Shown piece by piece: positions 7,654-16,053 of a DNA stretch of 64,000 bases. Every line of letters starts with the position of its first letter. Positions within the stretch are counted from its first letter, which is position 1. The stretch lies in assembly GCF_963517015.1 (NCBI RefSeq), contig NZ_CAUQDV010000001.1:1618001-1682000 (forward strand). Direction: 5' to 3'. The position numbers and the translations under genes are program-made. A model generated the notes under the pieces. That model was not told the origin of the DNA. It did no database searches and was given only the letters and a program-made list of their open reading frames with translations. This stretch comes from an uncultured Devosia sp. GTDB taxonomy: Bacteria > Pseudomonadota > Alphaproteobacteria > Rhizobiales > Devosiaceae.

Positions 7654-8429
7654 GCGCGTGGGGTCGGCTTGCTCTTGGGCAGATATTCAAGATGTTCGCC
7701 ACCGTCGAGAGCCAGCATCTGCCCCGTCATGGTCGGCGTGTTGAGCAGGATCATGACGCCATCGGCAATGGCGTCGGGGCCGGCGTGACGCTGCAGGGGC
7801 AGGGCTTCGACAGATCTGTCGAATTCGGCCTGGCTCTGGCGGCTGTGCGGCAGCACGGGGCCCGGGCCAATGGCATTGACACGGATGGCGGGTGCCAGCG
7901 ACTGGGCAAGAGTGCGGGTGGCGGTCCAGAGCACGGATTTGGATAGGCTATAGCTGAAATAGGCGGGTGTCGGATGCAGAACGCGCTCGTCGACCAGATT
8001 GACGATGTTGCCGAGCGTGCCCTCTGGGAGCTGATTGGCAAAGTCGCGGGCGAGGAAAATCGGTGCCTCGGCATGGATGGCGAAATGCTGGTCCCAGAGC
8101 GTTTCGTCCAGGTCGTGGGCACTGTCGGGATCGAACATGGAGGCGTTGTTGATGAGCACGGTCAGTGGACCGAAATGGCCGGCCTGTTCGACCAGGGCTG
8201 CGCGCTGCTTGCGATTGGCGAGGTCGGCCTTGACGATCTCAGCCTCTCCGCCATTGGCGCGAATATCGTCACGTACGGCTTCGGCGCCTTCCGCATTGGA
8301 GCGATAGTGGATGACCACGGCATGGCCGGCATGGGCCAGCTTCCTGGCAATGGCCGCGCCGATGCGATCGCTGGCGCCGGTGACCAAGGCGACGGGGGAA
8401 ACAGGGGCGGAAACAGGACGATTCGACAT
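7650..8429 (-). CDS. SDR-family oxidoreductase, pteridine-reductase/FolM-like
   Basis: A 259-residue short-chain dehydrogenase with the Rossmann motif in VTGASDRIGAAIA (residues 13-25), the NNAS motif (LINNASMFDPDS) and the catalytic YSLSK (Y-x3-K). The polar residues in the glycine-rich loop and the NNAS motif resemble PTR1/FolM pteridine reductases rather than generic FabG enzymes, so reduction of a dihydropterin or similar is a reasonable guess. The ATG at 8429 gives standard SDR length; an upstream in-frame ATG (8486) adds 19 residues. It is translationally coupled to uvrC. A link between pterin metabolism and repair is not implied. Confidence 0.82.
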   Translation of the reverse strand: MSNRPVSAPVSPVALVTGASDRIGAAIARKLAHAGHAVVIHYRSNAEGAEAVRDDIRANGGEAEIVKADLANRKQRAALVEQAGHFGPLTVLINNASMFDPDSAHDLDETLWDQHFAIHAEAPIFLARDFANQLPEGTLGNIVNLVDERVLHPTPAYFSYSLSKSVLWTATRTLAQSLAPAIRVNAIGPGPVLPHSRQSQAEFDRSVEALPLQRHAGPDAIADGVMILLNTPTMTGQMLALDGGEHLEYLPKSKPTPRA

Positions 8430-8613
8430 TGTGGGCTTACTGGACCTCTTGGCCGGACCATAGGCCGCTTCGGGCGCTTGGTTCAATGGCGGAGCTAGCT
8501 GAGGCTGCTGTCAAAAATGGTCAGCAGCCGGTGGTTTTGCAATGGTCAATCTCCGGGCTTTGCGATAGCGCTTGGATGCCCGGACGGGCTTTCTCGCAGA
8601 TGAATGCATCATC

Positions 8614-9537
8614 ATGACCAGCACACAACCTGATGCGCGCACCGACAATATCGGCCGCGCCATTGTCCTGACGCTCATCACCATCGGCGTATTCGGGGTG
8701 CAGGATGCGGTGTCGAAAATCCTGGTGCAGACCTATTCGCCGTTCCAGATCACGATGATGCGCTATTGGGGTTTTGCCCTGTTTGCGCTGTTCCTGGTTT
8801 CGCGTCAGGCGCCGTTGCGTCAGGCCTTCAGATCCAAAGTGCCGCTGTGGCAGATGCTGCGCGGCGTGTTGCTGATGGCCGATATCTGGTTCTTTGCGCT
8901 GGCGCTGCGCACCGTGCCCCTCGGCGAGCTGCAGGCGATCACGGTGGTTTATCCGCTGCTGGTGACGCTGTTCGCTATCCCGATCCTGGGGGAAAAGGTC
9001 GGGATATTCCGCTTCGCGGCGGTGGGGATTGGCTTTGCCGGCGCGCTGATCATCGTGCGGCCAGGTGGCCTGCCACTCGATTGGGGCGTGCTCTTCGCGC
9101 TGCTGTCTGCGACGCTTTATGCCTTCTATATCGTCATTACCCGCAAGGTCAGCAGCCAGGACAGCGCGGCGACCAGCATGACCTATACAGCGGTGGTTGG
9201 GCTGGTGCTGTCGGCGGTTGTCGGCGTGTTCTTCTGGCAGCCGATGGGCTGGGCGGACTTTGCGATGGTGGTCGTGGTGATGATCACCACTTGCGCCGGG
9301 CATGGGCTGATGGTCTTCGCACTCTCCATGGCGCCAGCCAGCGTGGTGCAGCCGTTCAACTATTTCTCGTTGCCCTGGGCGATCTTCCTCAGTGCCGTGG
9401 TGTTCGGCCACTGGATCGACCCTATCTCGCTGCTGGGTGCAGCGATCATCGCTGCCTCGGGACTGGTGGTCATGGCGCGGGAGCGCAAGCGCAGGGTGAC
9501 CGTGCCGGCTGACACGGCCATCATTGCACGGGACTAG
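8614..9537 (+). CDS. EamA/DMT-family transporter
   Basis: A 307-residue integral membrane protein with about ten hydrophobic segments in two EamA repeats (roughly residues 15-145 and 155-290), the drug/metabolite transporter superfamily. The repeat junction falls near the charged stretch TRKVSSQDSA (about residue 180). The ATG at 8614 is the start that places the first membrane helix near the N-terminus. It is divergent from the SDR gene, and its stop overlaps the stop of the convergent DUF2177 gene by four bases. Substrate is unknown. Confidence 0.88.
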   Translation: MTSTQPDARTDNIGRAIVLTLITIGVFGVQDAVSKILVQTYSPFQITMMRYWGFALFALFLVSRQAPLRQAFRSKVPLWQMLRGVLLMADIWFFALALRTVPLGELQAITVVYPLLVTLFAIPILGEKVGIFRFAAVGIGFAGALIIVRPGGLPLDWGVLFALLSATLYAFYIVITRKVSSQDSAATSMTYTAVVGLVLSAVVGVFFWQPMGWADFAMVVVVMITTCAGHGLMVFALSMAPASVVQPFNYFSLPWAIFLSAVVFGHWIDPISLLGAAIIAASGLVVMARERKRRVTVPADTAIIARD

Positions 9538-9929
9538 GCGAAAAATCGCGAGACCCAGACGCCGCCGGCAGCGGTAAAGGCAGTCAGCACCGTGCCCCAG
9601 GCCATGTCGACCAGAGCGACCGCGGGGGTGAAGCCGTTGACGGTAGAGAGATTTGTCAGGTCATAGGTGCCATAGGCCACGAAGCCGAGTAGAGCACCGA
9701 GCAAAAGGGCTTTGCCGACGTCACCTTCTGCGGGGGCTGCGACCAGCACGACCACACCGACCAGATAGGCGAGGTAGAACAGACCGGCGACCACCAGATT
9801 TGGGTTGGGGAGCAGCAGGCTGCCCAGTTCCTTCTGGTAGAAGGTCTTGCCCACGGTCGAAAGCCAGATGAAGTCGATCGGGAAGAAGATCAGCGCGCAG
9901 GCTGCGTAGAGGATCAGGTATTTGGTCAT
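9534..9929 (-). CDS. DUF2177-family membrane protein
   Basis: A 131-residue protein with four predicted membrane helices (about residues 5-25, 45-65, 72-92 and 105-128). The pattern IFFPIDFIWLSTVGKTFYQKELG followed by a conserved TYDLTNLSTVNGF matches the DUF2177 family, whose function is unknown. Convergent with the DMT transporter, with overlapping stops. No partner gene suggests a role. Confidence 0.85.
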   Translation of the reverse strand: MTKYLILYAACALIFFPIDFIWLSTVGKTFYQKELGSLLLPNPNLVVAGLFYLAYLVGVVVLVAAPAEGDVGKALLLGALLGFVAYGTYDLTNLSTVNGFTPAVALVDMAWGTVLTAFTAAGGVWVSRFFA

Positions 9930-9980
9930 CGTGCAGTCTCCGGGGTGCTGGTTGTTATACGCAGCACCCCGAGAAAAGGA

Positions 9981-10715
9981 TCACAGGGTCACCTTGGCGT
10001 TTTCGCCGATCTTGGGCGTGCGGCCGGTGACGGCGGCGGCAAGCATGGAGATGGTGGTCACGATGCGTCCGGGGCTGTCCCAAAGTTCGGCATCGGAGGG
10101 CACCAGCTTGATGACGCGGATGGCCGGATCTTCCGGGCTATCCCACCAGGCCTTGGCGAAGGGCGACCAAAGATCCTTGATCTTGACGCGGTCATTGGAA
10201 ATCGTCGCCTTGCCAGAGAGTGCCACATATTTGGAATGCTTGTGGTCGGCGAAGCTGACGCTGACGTGGGGGAATTCGACAATCTGGTCGTCTTTCTCGC
10301 CATTCACATCGGTCAGGAAATAGACCGCGCCTTCATCCTTCTCGACGTGGGCGGCGAGGGGGCGGGCGCGCTGTTCCTTGCCGTCCCAGGTGACGAACAT
10401 GGCGATACCGATGCGCTTGGCGAGGTCCCAGATGCGCTCGACGTGGTCGTCGTGTTCCTTGCGGGTCATCGAGCTGTCATGGGACTGCCGGTTGGCCGGC
10501 TTGGTGGCGGTCTTAGCGATTTTGGTGGCAGAGGCCTTGGTCGCTGGTTTCGCAGCTGCCTTGGCCTTTGACGATGTGGCTGCGCTGCCGTTGGCTGGCT
10601 TTTTGGCTGTCGCGCTTTTGGCGACGGTTTTCGCGGCAGCCTTTGGGGCTGCCGGCTTACGGGCGGCGGTGCGGGCTGGCTTCTTGTCTTCGGTGCTGGT
10701 GGCGGCAGTGGCCAT
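9981..10715 (-). CDS. Pyridoxamine 5'-phosphate oxidase-family (general stress 26-like) protein with a Lys/Ala-rich histone-H1-like N-terminal tail
   Basis: A 244-residue protein in two parts. Residues 1-85 are a low-complexity tail of Ala, Lys, Thr and Pro (repeated KPA, AAKP, TAKK), as in histone H1 and bacterial H1-like proteins. Residues 90-244 are a flavin-binding split-barrel domain (FVTWDGKEQRARPLAAHV, ISNDR, FAKAWWDSPEDPAIRVI) like the stress protein 26/PNPOx-like family. AAGGAG lies seven bases before the ATG at 10715, so the tail is really translated. A tail-less paralogue is at 16597-17103. The tail may hold the protein on DNA; that is inference. Confidence 0.88.
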   Translation of the reverse strand: MATAATSTEDKKPARTAARKPAAPKAAAKTVAKSATAKKPANGSAATSSKAKAAAKPATKASATKIAKTATKPANRQSHDSSMTRKEHDDHVERIWDLAKRIGIAMFVTWDGKEQRARPLAAHVEKDEGAVYFLTDVNGEKDDQIVEFPHVSVSFADHKHSKYVALSGKATISNDRVKIKDLWSPFAKAWWDSPEDPAIRVIKLVPSDAELWDSPGRIVTTISMLAAAVTGRTPKIGENAKVTL

Positions 10716-10781
10716 GGGGCAACTCCTTTGCTGGTTGGTGGAACAACGAACCAGACCCTGCCGGGTTGCCTGAACGCAAAA

Positions 10782-10806
10782 CGCCGCCCTGAAGATCAGG
10801 GCGGCG
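10782..10806 (-). terminator. Intrinsic terminator after the SH3b/Pro-rich gene
   Basis: Perfect 11-bp stem CGCCGCCCTGA with a three-base loop, followed on the minus strand by TTTTGCG. It lies ten bases past the stop of the SH3b gene. Confidence 0.8.
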
Positions 10807-10816
10807 CTTGATAGTG

Positions 10817-11299
10817 TTAGTCGCCGACGCAGAAGTAACCGTTGGGACCATTGAAGCAGACGCTGCTGCCGTTATCCGGTACCGGATAGGGGCGCGGCGG
10901 GCGCGGGTTGCCCCAGACGGGCGGACGCGGCGGATAGGGGTTGCCCCAGACGGGCGGGCGCGGGGGACGCGGGTTCCAGACGGGCGGCGGAGGCGGAGCT
11001 GGCTGCCAGCCATAGTCGTCATCACCCCAGCCGGGGCGACCGCCACGTTCCAGATAGTTGGCCGAGACCCAGCCATCTGGACCGCGCTTTTCGACATAGC
11101 ACCAGCTGCCGCGGCACTGCTGCACATCGACCTGTTCGCCGCGACGCAGCGCGTCGACGATGGCATAGCCCGTGCCCGGACCCGAGCGGACGTTGACATT
11201 GCTGGTCACATAGGCCGGGGCGGCAGTTGCGGCGCCGACCGTCGCCAGAAGCGTCAGGGCTGCCAAGCCACCTGCAATGAGTTTCTTGCTCAAAGCCAT
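10817..11299 (-). CDS. Secreted SH3b-domain protein with Pro-rich repeats
   Basis: A 160-residue exported protein. Residues 1-27 are a signal peptide (KKL, hydrophobic core, ATAAP). Residues 28-88 are a bacterial SH3 domain (VTSNVNVRSGPGTGYAIVD, then GSWCYVEKRGPDGWVSANYL) with a likely Cys pair. Residues 100-145 repeat Pro-Arg-Pro-Pro-x-Pro-Val-Trp-Gly-Asn units. It ends in a Cys-containing tail. SH3b domains commonly bind cell-wall or protein ligands. The SH3 part is strikingly similar to that of the gene at 49926-50609, a paralogue. It has a good RBS (GGAGATCAAC) and its own terminator. Confidence 0.88.
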   Translation of the reverse strand: MALSKKLIAGGLAALTLLATVGAATAAPAYVTSNVNVRSGPGTGYAIVDALRRGEQVDVQQCRGSWCYVEKRGPDGWVSANYLERGGRPGWGDDDYGWQPAPPPPPVWNPRPPRPPVWGNPYPPRPPVWGNPRPPRPYPVPDNGSSVCFNGPNGYFCVGD

Positions 11300-11396
11300 T
11301 GTTGATCTCCTTCACCTGTTGGGCATCAAGTGCCTGTGTCACGGAGATAATCATTCCGTGGATGAACCGGACCTGAATGGCTAATTCAGCTTTCCA

Positions 11397-11819
11397 CTAC
11401 AGGCGCAGCAGATCGACGAAACGCTTGAGACGGTCGCCGAGTTTCTTGCGTTGCTTGGGCTTTAATTCGCCCATCAGCGCGTCTTCGAGCTGGGTCCAGT
11501 GATCGGCCAGACTATTGCGAATGCGAACGCCGCGTTCAGTGAGAGCGACGCCGGGCGCCAGTTCCGGGCCGACAGCCTGGCGGGTGACCAGTTCGCGATC
11601 GAGCAGCCTGGAGAGGCGGGTGGTCAGGGCCACTTCGCTGAGGCCCAGTTCTGCGGCCAATTCCATTTCGGTTGTGCCGGCGCGGCCAAGCTCGAACAGG
11701 ATGGCGTCGTCACCCGGCTCGAGACCCCGTTCCAATAGAGGCTGCAGCAACGCCTTGTGGGCGAGTTGCCCGGCTTCGATGAGCCGGTAAAGCGTTGAAC
11801 GGGATGAAGGTCTGGACAT
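11397..11819 (-). CDS. MarR-like winged-helix regulator
   Basis: A 140-residue regulator in the MarR style. A winged helix-turn-helix lies at about residues 40-95 (ELAAELGLSEVALTTRLSRLLDRELVTRQ), flanked by helices that would dimerise. The start at 11819 is chosen for family length; an in-frame ATG at 11864 would add 15 basic residues. It is divergent from the LysR gene, with about 150 bases between. Ligand and targets are unknown. The low number of basic residues in the wing makes the exact family somewhat uncertain. Confidence 0.78.
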   Translation of the reverse strand: MSRPSSRSTLYRLIEAGQLAHKALLQPLLERGLEPGDDAILFELGRAGTTEMELAAELGLSEVALTTRLSRLLDRELVTRQAVGPELAPGVALTERGVRIRNSLADHWTQLEDALMGELKPKQRKKLGDRLKRFVDLLRL

Positions 11820-11965
11820 GGGCGGGAAAATAGTCCGAACTCCTCTGGCGCGTCGATTGGCCATCCCATCCTATCGTTAATCGTGGAGGGGAGAAGGCCG
11901 GTTATTGTTCACTTCATGCAGATGAGTTATGCGTTGATTACGATGATCTCGTGAACGGAACGCCC

Positions 11966-12865
11966 ATGACGCAAGACCTTGCCCGGATACGTGCTTTCGT
12001 TCAAGTGTTTGATGCAGGCGGATTTTCTGCCGCTGCACGACAGCATGGCCGGTCCAAGGCGCTGCTCAGCAAATATGTCACCGACCTCGAGGACTATCTC
12101 GGGGTGCGCCTGATGAACCGTACCACGCGCAAACTGAGCCTGACCGAAGCCGGCGAGGCCTATTACCGGGAATCCAGTTCGCTGTTGCAGCAGCTCGATG
12201 ATCTCGATGCGACGATCACCGACCAGACGGCGGAGCCACGGGGCATGCTGCGGGTGTCGGCGCCGCGCAATTTCGGCGAGTCCACGCTGGCGCCGGCGAT
12301 CTACGACTATCTGCGCAAGCATCCCAAGGTGACGCTCGATCTGCGTCTCGAGGATCGCTATGTCGACCTGGTCGACGAGGGTGTGGATGTGGCGCTGCGG
12401 ATTTCGACTTTGGCAGACTCCTCGCTGATCGCCCGCAAGATTGCCGACATGCATGTGGTGGTCGGGGCTTCGCCCGAATTGCTGAAGCAGCATGGCATGC
12501 CCAAGCATCCCGATGACCTGCGGCATCTGCCCTGCATCATCGACGTGAACCTGCAAGGCCAATCCAACTGGCGCTTCATCGAGGATGGCAAGACCATATC
12601 GGTGCCCATCAATGGTCCGCTGCGGGTCAACTCGCCGCTTGCAGCGCGCATGGCAGCGATCATGGGTCTCGGATTTGTCGTATTGCCGTCCTATCTGGCC
12701 GAGCCGGCCATAGCGAAGAACGAACTCGTTCCCGTGTTGGCCGACTTTCTGCCAACCGGCCAGACGCTGCAAGCGGTCTACCCGCATCGCCGGCATCTGG
12801 CAGGGAAGGTGCGGGCCCTGATCGATCATCTGGTCGAGTGGTTCCAGCGCAATCCCATCCATTAG
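11966..12865 (+). CDS. LysR-family transcriptional regulator
   Basis: A 299-residue LysR-type regulator. The N-terminal winged helix-turn-helix occupies residues 1-60 (FVQVFDAGGFSAAARQHGRSKALLSKYVTDLEDYLGVRLMNRTTR). The C-terminal effector domain, two alpha/beta lobes, covers residues 90-295 and resembles the CrgA/DmlR subgroup (PRGMLRVSAPRNFGES). A GTG at 11951 would add five residues and is a possible alternative start. The next gene, an exporter, follows 18 bases after the stop on the same strand; LysR genes usually control divergent genes, so no target is obvious. Confidence 0.9.
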   Translation: MTQDLARIRAFVQVFDAGGFSAAARQHGRSKALLSKYVTDLEDYLGVRLMNRTTRKLSLTEAGEAYYRESSSLLQQLDDLDATITDQTAEPRGMLRVSAPRNFGESTLAPAIYDYLRKHPKVTLDLRLEDRYVDLVDEGVDVALRISTLADSSLIARKIADMHVVVGASPELLKQHGMPKHPDDLRHLPCIIDVNLQGQSNWRFIEDGKTISVPINGPLRVNSPLAARMAAIMGLGFVVLPSYLAEPAIAKNELVPVLADFLPTGQTLQAVYPHRRHLAGKVRALIDHLVEWFQRNPIH

Positions 12866-12883
12866 ACGATTCTGGGGCGAGAC

Positions 12884-14560
12884 GTGACCACCTACAATCT
12901 CGGATTGCGGCTGTTTGCCTGCGCAGCGGGTCTGCTGGGGCTGACGCTGCCGGCCGTGGCGCATCCGCACATCCTGATCGACGCCAAGGCGACCGTGGTG
13001 TTCGACGCCAATGGCGCAGTGACCGCGCTGCGGCATAGCTGGAGCTTCGATACGCCGTTTTCGGCCTGGATGATCCAGGGGTTGGACACCAATGGCGATG
13101 GCCAAACCAGCTCCGATGAAATGCAGGAGCTGGCCGACGAGAACATGGTCGGGCTGGCTGATTATGGTTTCTATACCTATGCGGGTGAGGGCGATGCGCT
13201 GATGCATTTCACGCCCGCCGGCGACCAGCGCATGGCCTACCAGGACGGCCATGTGGTGCTGACCTATACGGTCAATGCCACCGAGCCGATGCCGGTGGAT
13301 GGACGGTTCGAGCTGGCGGTCTATGACCCCGAGTATTACGTGGCGATCAGCTTTGCCGAAACCGGCAGCGTGACGCTGGAGAACGCGCCAGACAATTGCA
13401 CGGCCAATGTCGAGCCGCCAAAGCCGATGTCGCCCGAAGTTGAAGAGCGGCTTTATGCTCTGGGGCCGGAAGTGCTGGAGCTGCCGCCCGATCTGGCTGC
13501 GGCGATGCGGGGCACGCAGGGGCTGATCGCCGTGACCTGCGGTGGTGGTGCCGTTGCGCCTGTTGCAGCGCCCGCAACGGCCCTGGATGCGGTGACGCAG
13601 GTCGCCGAGGCCCGACCCTCGCTGCCCTTTGGCGGGCCGCCGCCAGAGCCGGGCCTCAACCTGCCACGCACGGGCTTCTTCGGCTGGCTGCAGGACCAGC
13701 AGCGCGCCTTTTATGGCGCGATGACGCAGTCGCTGGACGCCTTGCGTACCGACTGGACCGCCTTCTGGGTGCTGGGCGGGCTGAGCTTTCTCTACGGGAT
13801 TTTTCATGCTGCGGGGCCTGGGCACGGCAAGGTGGTGATCTCTTCCTACATGCTGGCCAATGAAACGCAGCTGCGGCGTGGCGTGACGCTGAGTGTGATC
13901 TCGGCCATGCTGCAATCGCTGGTGGCGATTGTCTTCGTCTCGATTGCTGCCGGGGTGCTGGGCCTGACCAGCATTGCGCTGAGCGATGTTGCGAACTGGA
14001 TCGGCATTGCCTCCTATGGGTTGGTCGTATTGCTGGGCCTCTGGCTGGTGGCGCGGAAGATTTTTGGCTGGGGCCACCATCACCACGACCACAACGACAT
14101 GGCCGAAAAAGCGCATGCGCATCTGCATGGGGATGCGGGGCATGATCATGGGCACCACGGGCATGATCATGGCCACCATCATCATGACCATGATGCGCAT
14201 GATCATGACGGGCACGCGCATATCGTCGGACCGGAGGTGACGGGAAGCAGTTGGCGCGAGCAAATCGGTGTGGTCCTGGCTGTGGGCTTGCGGCCCTGTT
14301 CGGGTGCACTGGTGGTGCTGGTGTTTGCATTATCGCAGGGTCTGATGGTGGCGGGGATAAGTGCCGTGCTGCTGATGGGGCTGGGCACGGCGATTACCGT
14401 GGCGCTGCTGGCGACGATCGCGGTGACGGCCAAGGGCCTCGCCAAGCGCGTCGGTGGTGCAGACAATCCGGTGACCCATGCCGTGGTGTGGTGGATGGAG
14501 CTTTTGGGGGCGATCGCCGTACTCTGTTTCGGTGTGCTGTTTTTGATCGCGAGCATCTAG
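12884..14560 (+). CDS. DUF1007 - NicO/RcnA-type metal (Ni/Co) exporter fusion
   Basis: A 558-residue fusion. After a signal-like segment (residues 5-26) comes a periplasmic DUF1007 domain (about 27-215) that contains an EF-hand-like loop, DTNGDGQTSSDE, near residue 63. A membrane domain of six helices follows (from about residue 295) with HAAGPGHGKVV, the NicO/RcnA motif, and a histidine/aspartate-rich loop (about residues 392-445) that should bind divalent metals. The second half contains LRPCSGALVVL. Together these suggest nickel or cobalt efflux coupled to a periplasmic binding module. The start is a GTG. Similar two-gene arrangements of DUF1007 and NicO proteins are known; fusions occur too. 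Confidence 0.85.
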   Translation: MTTYNLGLRLFACAAGLLGLTLPAVAHPHILIDAKATVVFDANGAVTALRHSWSFDTPFSAWMIQGLDTNGDGQTSSDEMQELADENMVGLADYGFYTYAGEGDALMHFTPAGDQRMAYQDGHVVLTYTVNATEPMPVDGRFELAVYDPEYYVAISFAETGSVTLENAPDNCTANVEPPKPMSPEVEERLYALGPEVLELPPDLAAAMRGTQGLIAVTCGGGAVAPVAAPATALDAVTQVAEARPSLPFGGPPPEPGLNLPRTGFFGWLQDQQRAFYGAMTQSLDALRTDWTAFWVLGGLSFLYGIFHAAGPGHGKVVISSYMLANETQLRRGVTLSVISAMLQSLVAIVFVSIAAGVLGLTSIALSDVANWIGIASYGLVVLLGLWLVARKIFGWGHHHHDHNDMAEKAHAHLHGDAGHDHGHHGHDHGHHHHDHDAHDHDGHAHIVGPEVTGSSWREQIGVVLAVGLRPCSGALVVLVFALSQGLMVAGISAVLLMGLGTAITVALLATIAVTAKGLAKRVGGADNPVTHAVVWWMELLGAIAVLCFGVLFLIASI

Positions 14561-14579
14561 ATCAGCGAAATCGGCGCGG

Positions 14580-14609
14580 CGCATCGCCGCCTTGCAGATG
14601 GTGGCGATG
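14580..14609. terminator. Hairpin between the metal exporter and hemH genes
   Basis: GCATCGCC and GGCGATGC form an inverted repeat with a 14-base loop, 20 bases after the exporter stop. No U-tract; a weak terminator candidate. Confidence 0.35.
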
Positions 14610-14655
14610 CGGCTATGGTGCGGCCAAGCCTAGAATCCCTCCAAACTGGCGTGCC

Positions 14656-15681
14656 ATGTCCCCGACCAAACCTGCCGATCACCCTGTCGTCAAATCGCCC
14701 AAGATCGGCGTCGTGCTGCTCAATCTCGGTACACCCGATGGCACCGACTACTGGAATGTGCGGCGATATCTGAAGGAATTCCTCAGCGATCCACGCGTCA
14801 TCGAGACGCCGAAATGGCTGTGGTGGCCGATCCTGAACCTGGGGATCCTGACCTTCCGGCCGCAGAAGAGCGGGCATGGTTATGACCAGATCTGGAACCG
14901 CGAGAAGAACGAGAGCCCGCTGCGCACGATCACCCGCGACCAGGCCGAGGCCTTGGCGCAGCGCATGGCGGGTGACGACCAGGTGATGGTCGAATATGCG
15001 ATGCGCTATGGCAATCCGTCGACGCAGAGGGTTCTGGAGAAGCTGCAGAAGGCGGGGTGCCAGAAGATCTTGCTGGTGCCGCTCTATCCGCAATATTCGG
15101 CGACGACGACGGCGACGGCCAATGACAAGGCGTTCGATGCGCTGAAACTGATGCGCTGGCAGCCGGCGATCCGGACGGCACCGGCCTATTTCGACGATCC
15201 GAAATATGTCGAGGTGCTGGCCAATTCGATCCGCGATGGCGTGGCGGCGCTGGATTTCGTGCCCGATGTGGTGATCACCAGCTATCATGGCATGCCGGTG
15301 AGCTACCTCAAGAAGGGCGATCCCTATTATTGCCAGTGCCTCAAGACCACGCGGCTGGTGCGCGAGTATCTGGGCTGGGACGAGAGCAAGCTGATCGTCA
15401 GTTTCCAGAGCCGGTTCGGGCCGACCGAATGGCTAGGGCCGGCAACAGATACGACGCTGGGCGAGCTGCCCGGCAAGGGCCACAAGAAGGTGGCGATCCT
15501 GGCGCCGGCCTTTTCAGCCGACTGTATCGAGACGCTGGAAGAAATCGACATGCAGGGTCGCGAGACCTTCATGGAGGCCGGCGGCGAGAAATTCGCCTAT
15601 ATCCCCTGCCTCAATGCCAGCCCCTCCGGCATGGACATGATCGAAAACCTGGTGCGTCGCGAACTCAGTGGTTGGCTGTAG
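14656..15681 (+). CDS. hemH: Ferrochelatase
   Basis: A 341-residue enzyme inserting Fe(II) into protoporphyrin IX, the last step of protoheme synthesis. Motifs: VVLLNLGTPDGTDYWNVRRYL at the N-terminus, the conserved catalytic histidine in SYHGMP (near residue 215), FQSRFGPTEWL (near residue 255) and the conserved glutamate in CIETLEEI (near residue 293). The length matches alphaproteobacterial HemH. The ATG at 14656 is chosen over long in-frame upstream readings because family similarity begins at residue 16. It meets the convergent SH3-like gene stop to stop, with no gap. Confidence 0.96.
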   Translation: MSPTKPADHPVVKSPKIGVVLLNLGTPDGTDYWNVRRYLKEFLSDPRVIETPKWLWWPILNLGILTFRPQKSGHGYDQIWNREKNESPLRTITRDQAEALAQRMAGDDQVMVEYAMRYGNPSTQRVLEKLQKAGCQKILLVPLYPQYSATTTATANDKAFDALKLMRWQPAIRTAPAYFDDPKYVEVLANSIRDGVAALDFVPDVVITSYHGMPVSYLKKGDPYYCQCLKTTRLVREYLGWDESKLIVSFQSRFGPTEWLGPATDTTLGELPGKGHKKVAILAPAFSADCIETLEEIDMQGRETFMEAGGEKFAYIPCLNASPSGMDMIENLVRRELSGWL

Positions 15682-16053
15682 TCACCACCCCGGCCCATCA
15701 AAGTCCGGCGGGGTGACGTTGACCAGGCCGCGGCCGACCAGGTAGTCGCGCATGACCCAGCCGGTGTCGGGGATGTGGCACCATTGGGTGGCGCTGCGGC
15801 CCCAGAGCGGGTAGCCGGCATCGCCGAATGTGCCGAAGCGGGATTCCTTGTCGACCTGAGTGCATTCGTCGATAGGGATTTCCGTGCCATCGGCCACGCG
15901 ACCGACGATCTCGTAGCGATCGTGCGGCCCGGCATGGACGGGAATATTGCCGCCCGAGACACGCGCCGTGATGGTCATGGCGGCGGCGGGCATTGTGGCA
16001 ATGGTCAGGATGGCGGCGGCAAGGCTGATGGCGGCAAGAGCTGGGCGGCGCAT
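15682..16053 (-). CDS. Secreted SH3-like protein
   Basis: A 123-residue exported protein. Residues 1-25 form a signal peptide ending in AAAM. The remainder resembles a divergent SH3b domain (VSGGNIPVHAGPHDRYEIVGRVADGTEI) followed by a QWCHIPDTGWVMRDYL segment typical of the second half of such domains; two or three Cys residues could pair. The ATG at 16053 has GGAG seven bases upstream; longer readings lack a signal peptide. It is the second of four SH3-type secreted proteins in the window, and the most divergent. Function unknown. Confidence 0.8.
   Translation of the reverse strand: MRRPALAAISLAAAILTIATMPAAAMTITARVSGGNIPVHAGPHDRYEIVGRVADGTEIPIDECTQVDKESRFGTFGDAGYPLWGRSATQWCHIPDTGWVMRDYLVGRGLVNVTPPDFDGPGW

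Noticed and set aside
5884..7788. A 634-codon plus-strand frame over uvrC
   Set aside because: Shadow of the uvrC codons; low complexity, no RBS, no recognisable domain.
11927..14263. A 778-codon minus-strand frame across the LysR and metal exporter genes
   Set aside because: Spans two real genes on the other strand. The His/Arg/Gln-rich product is a translation shadow, partly of the His-rich loop.
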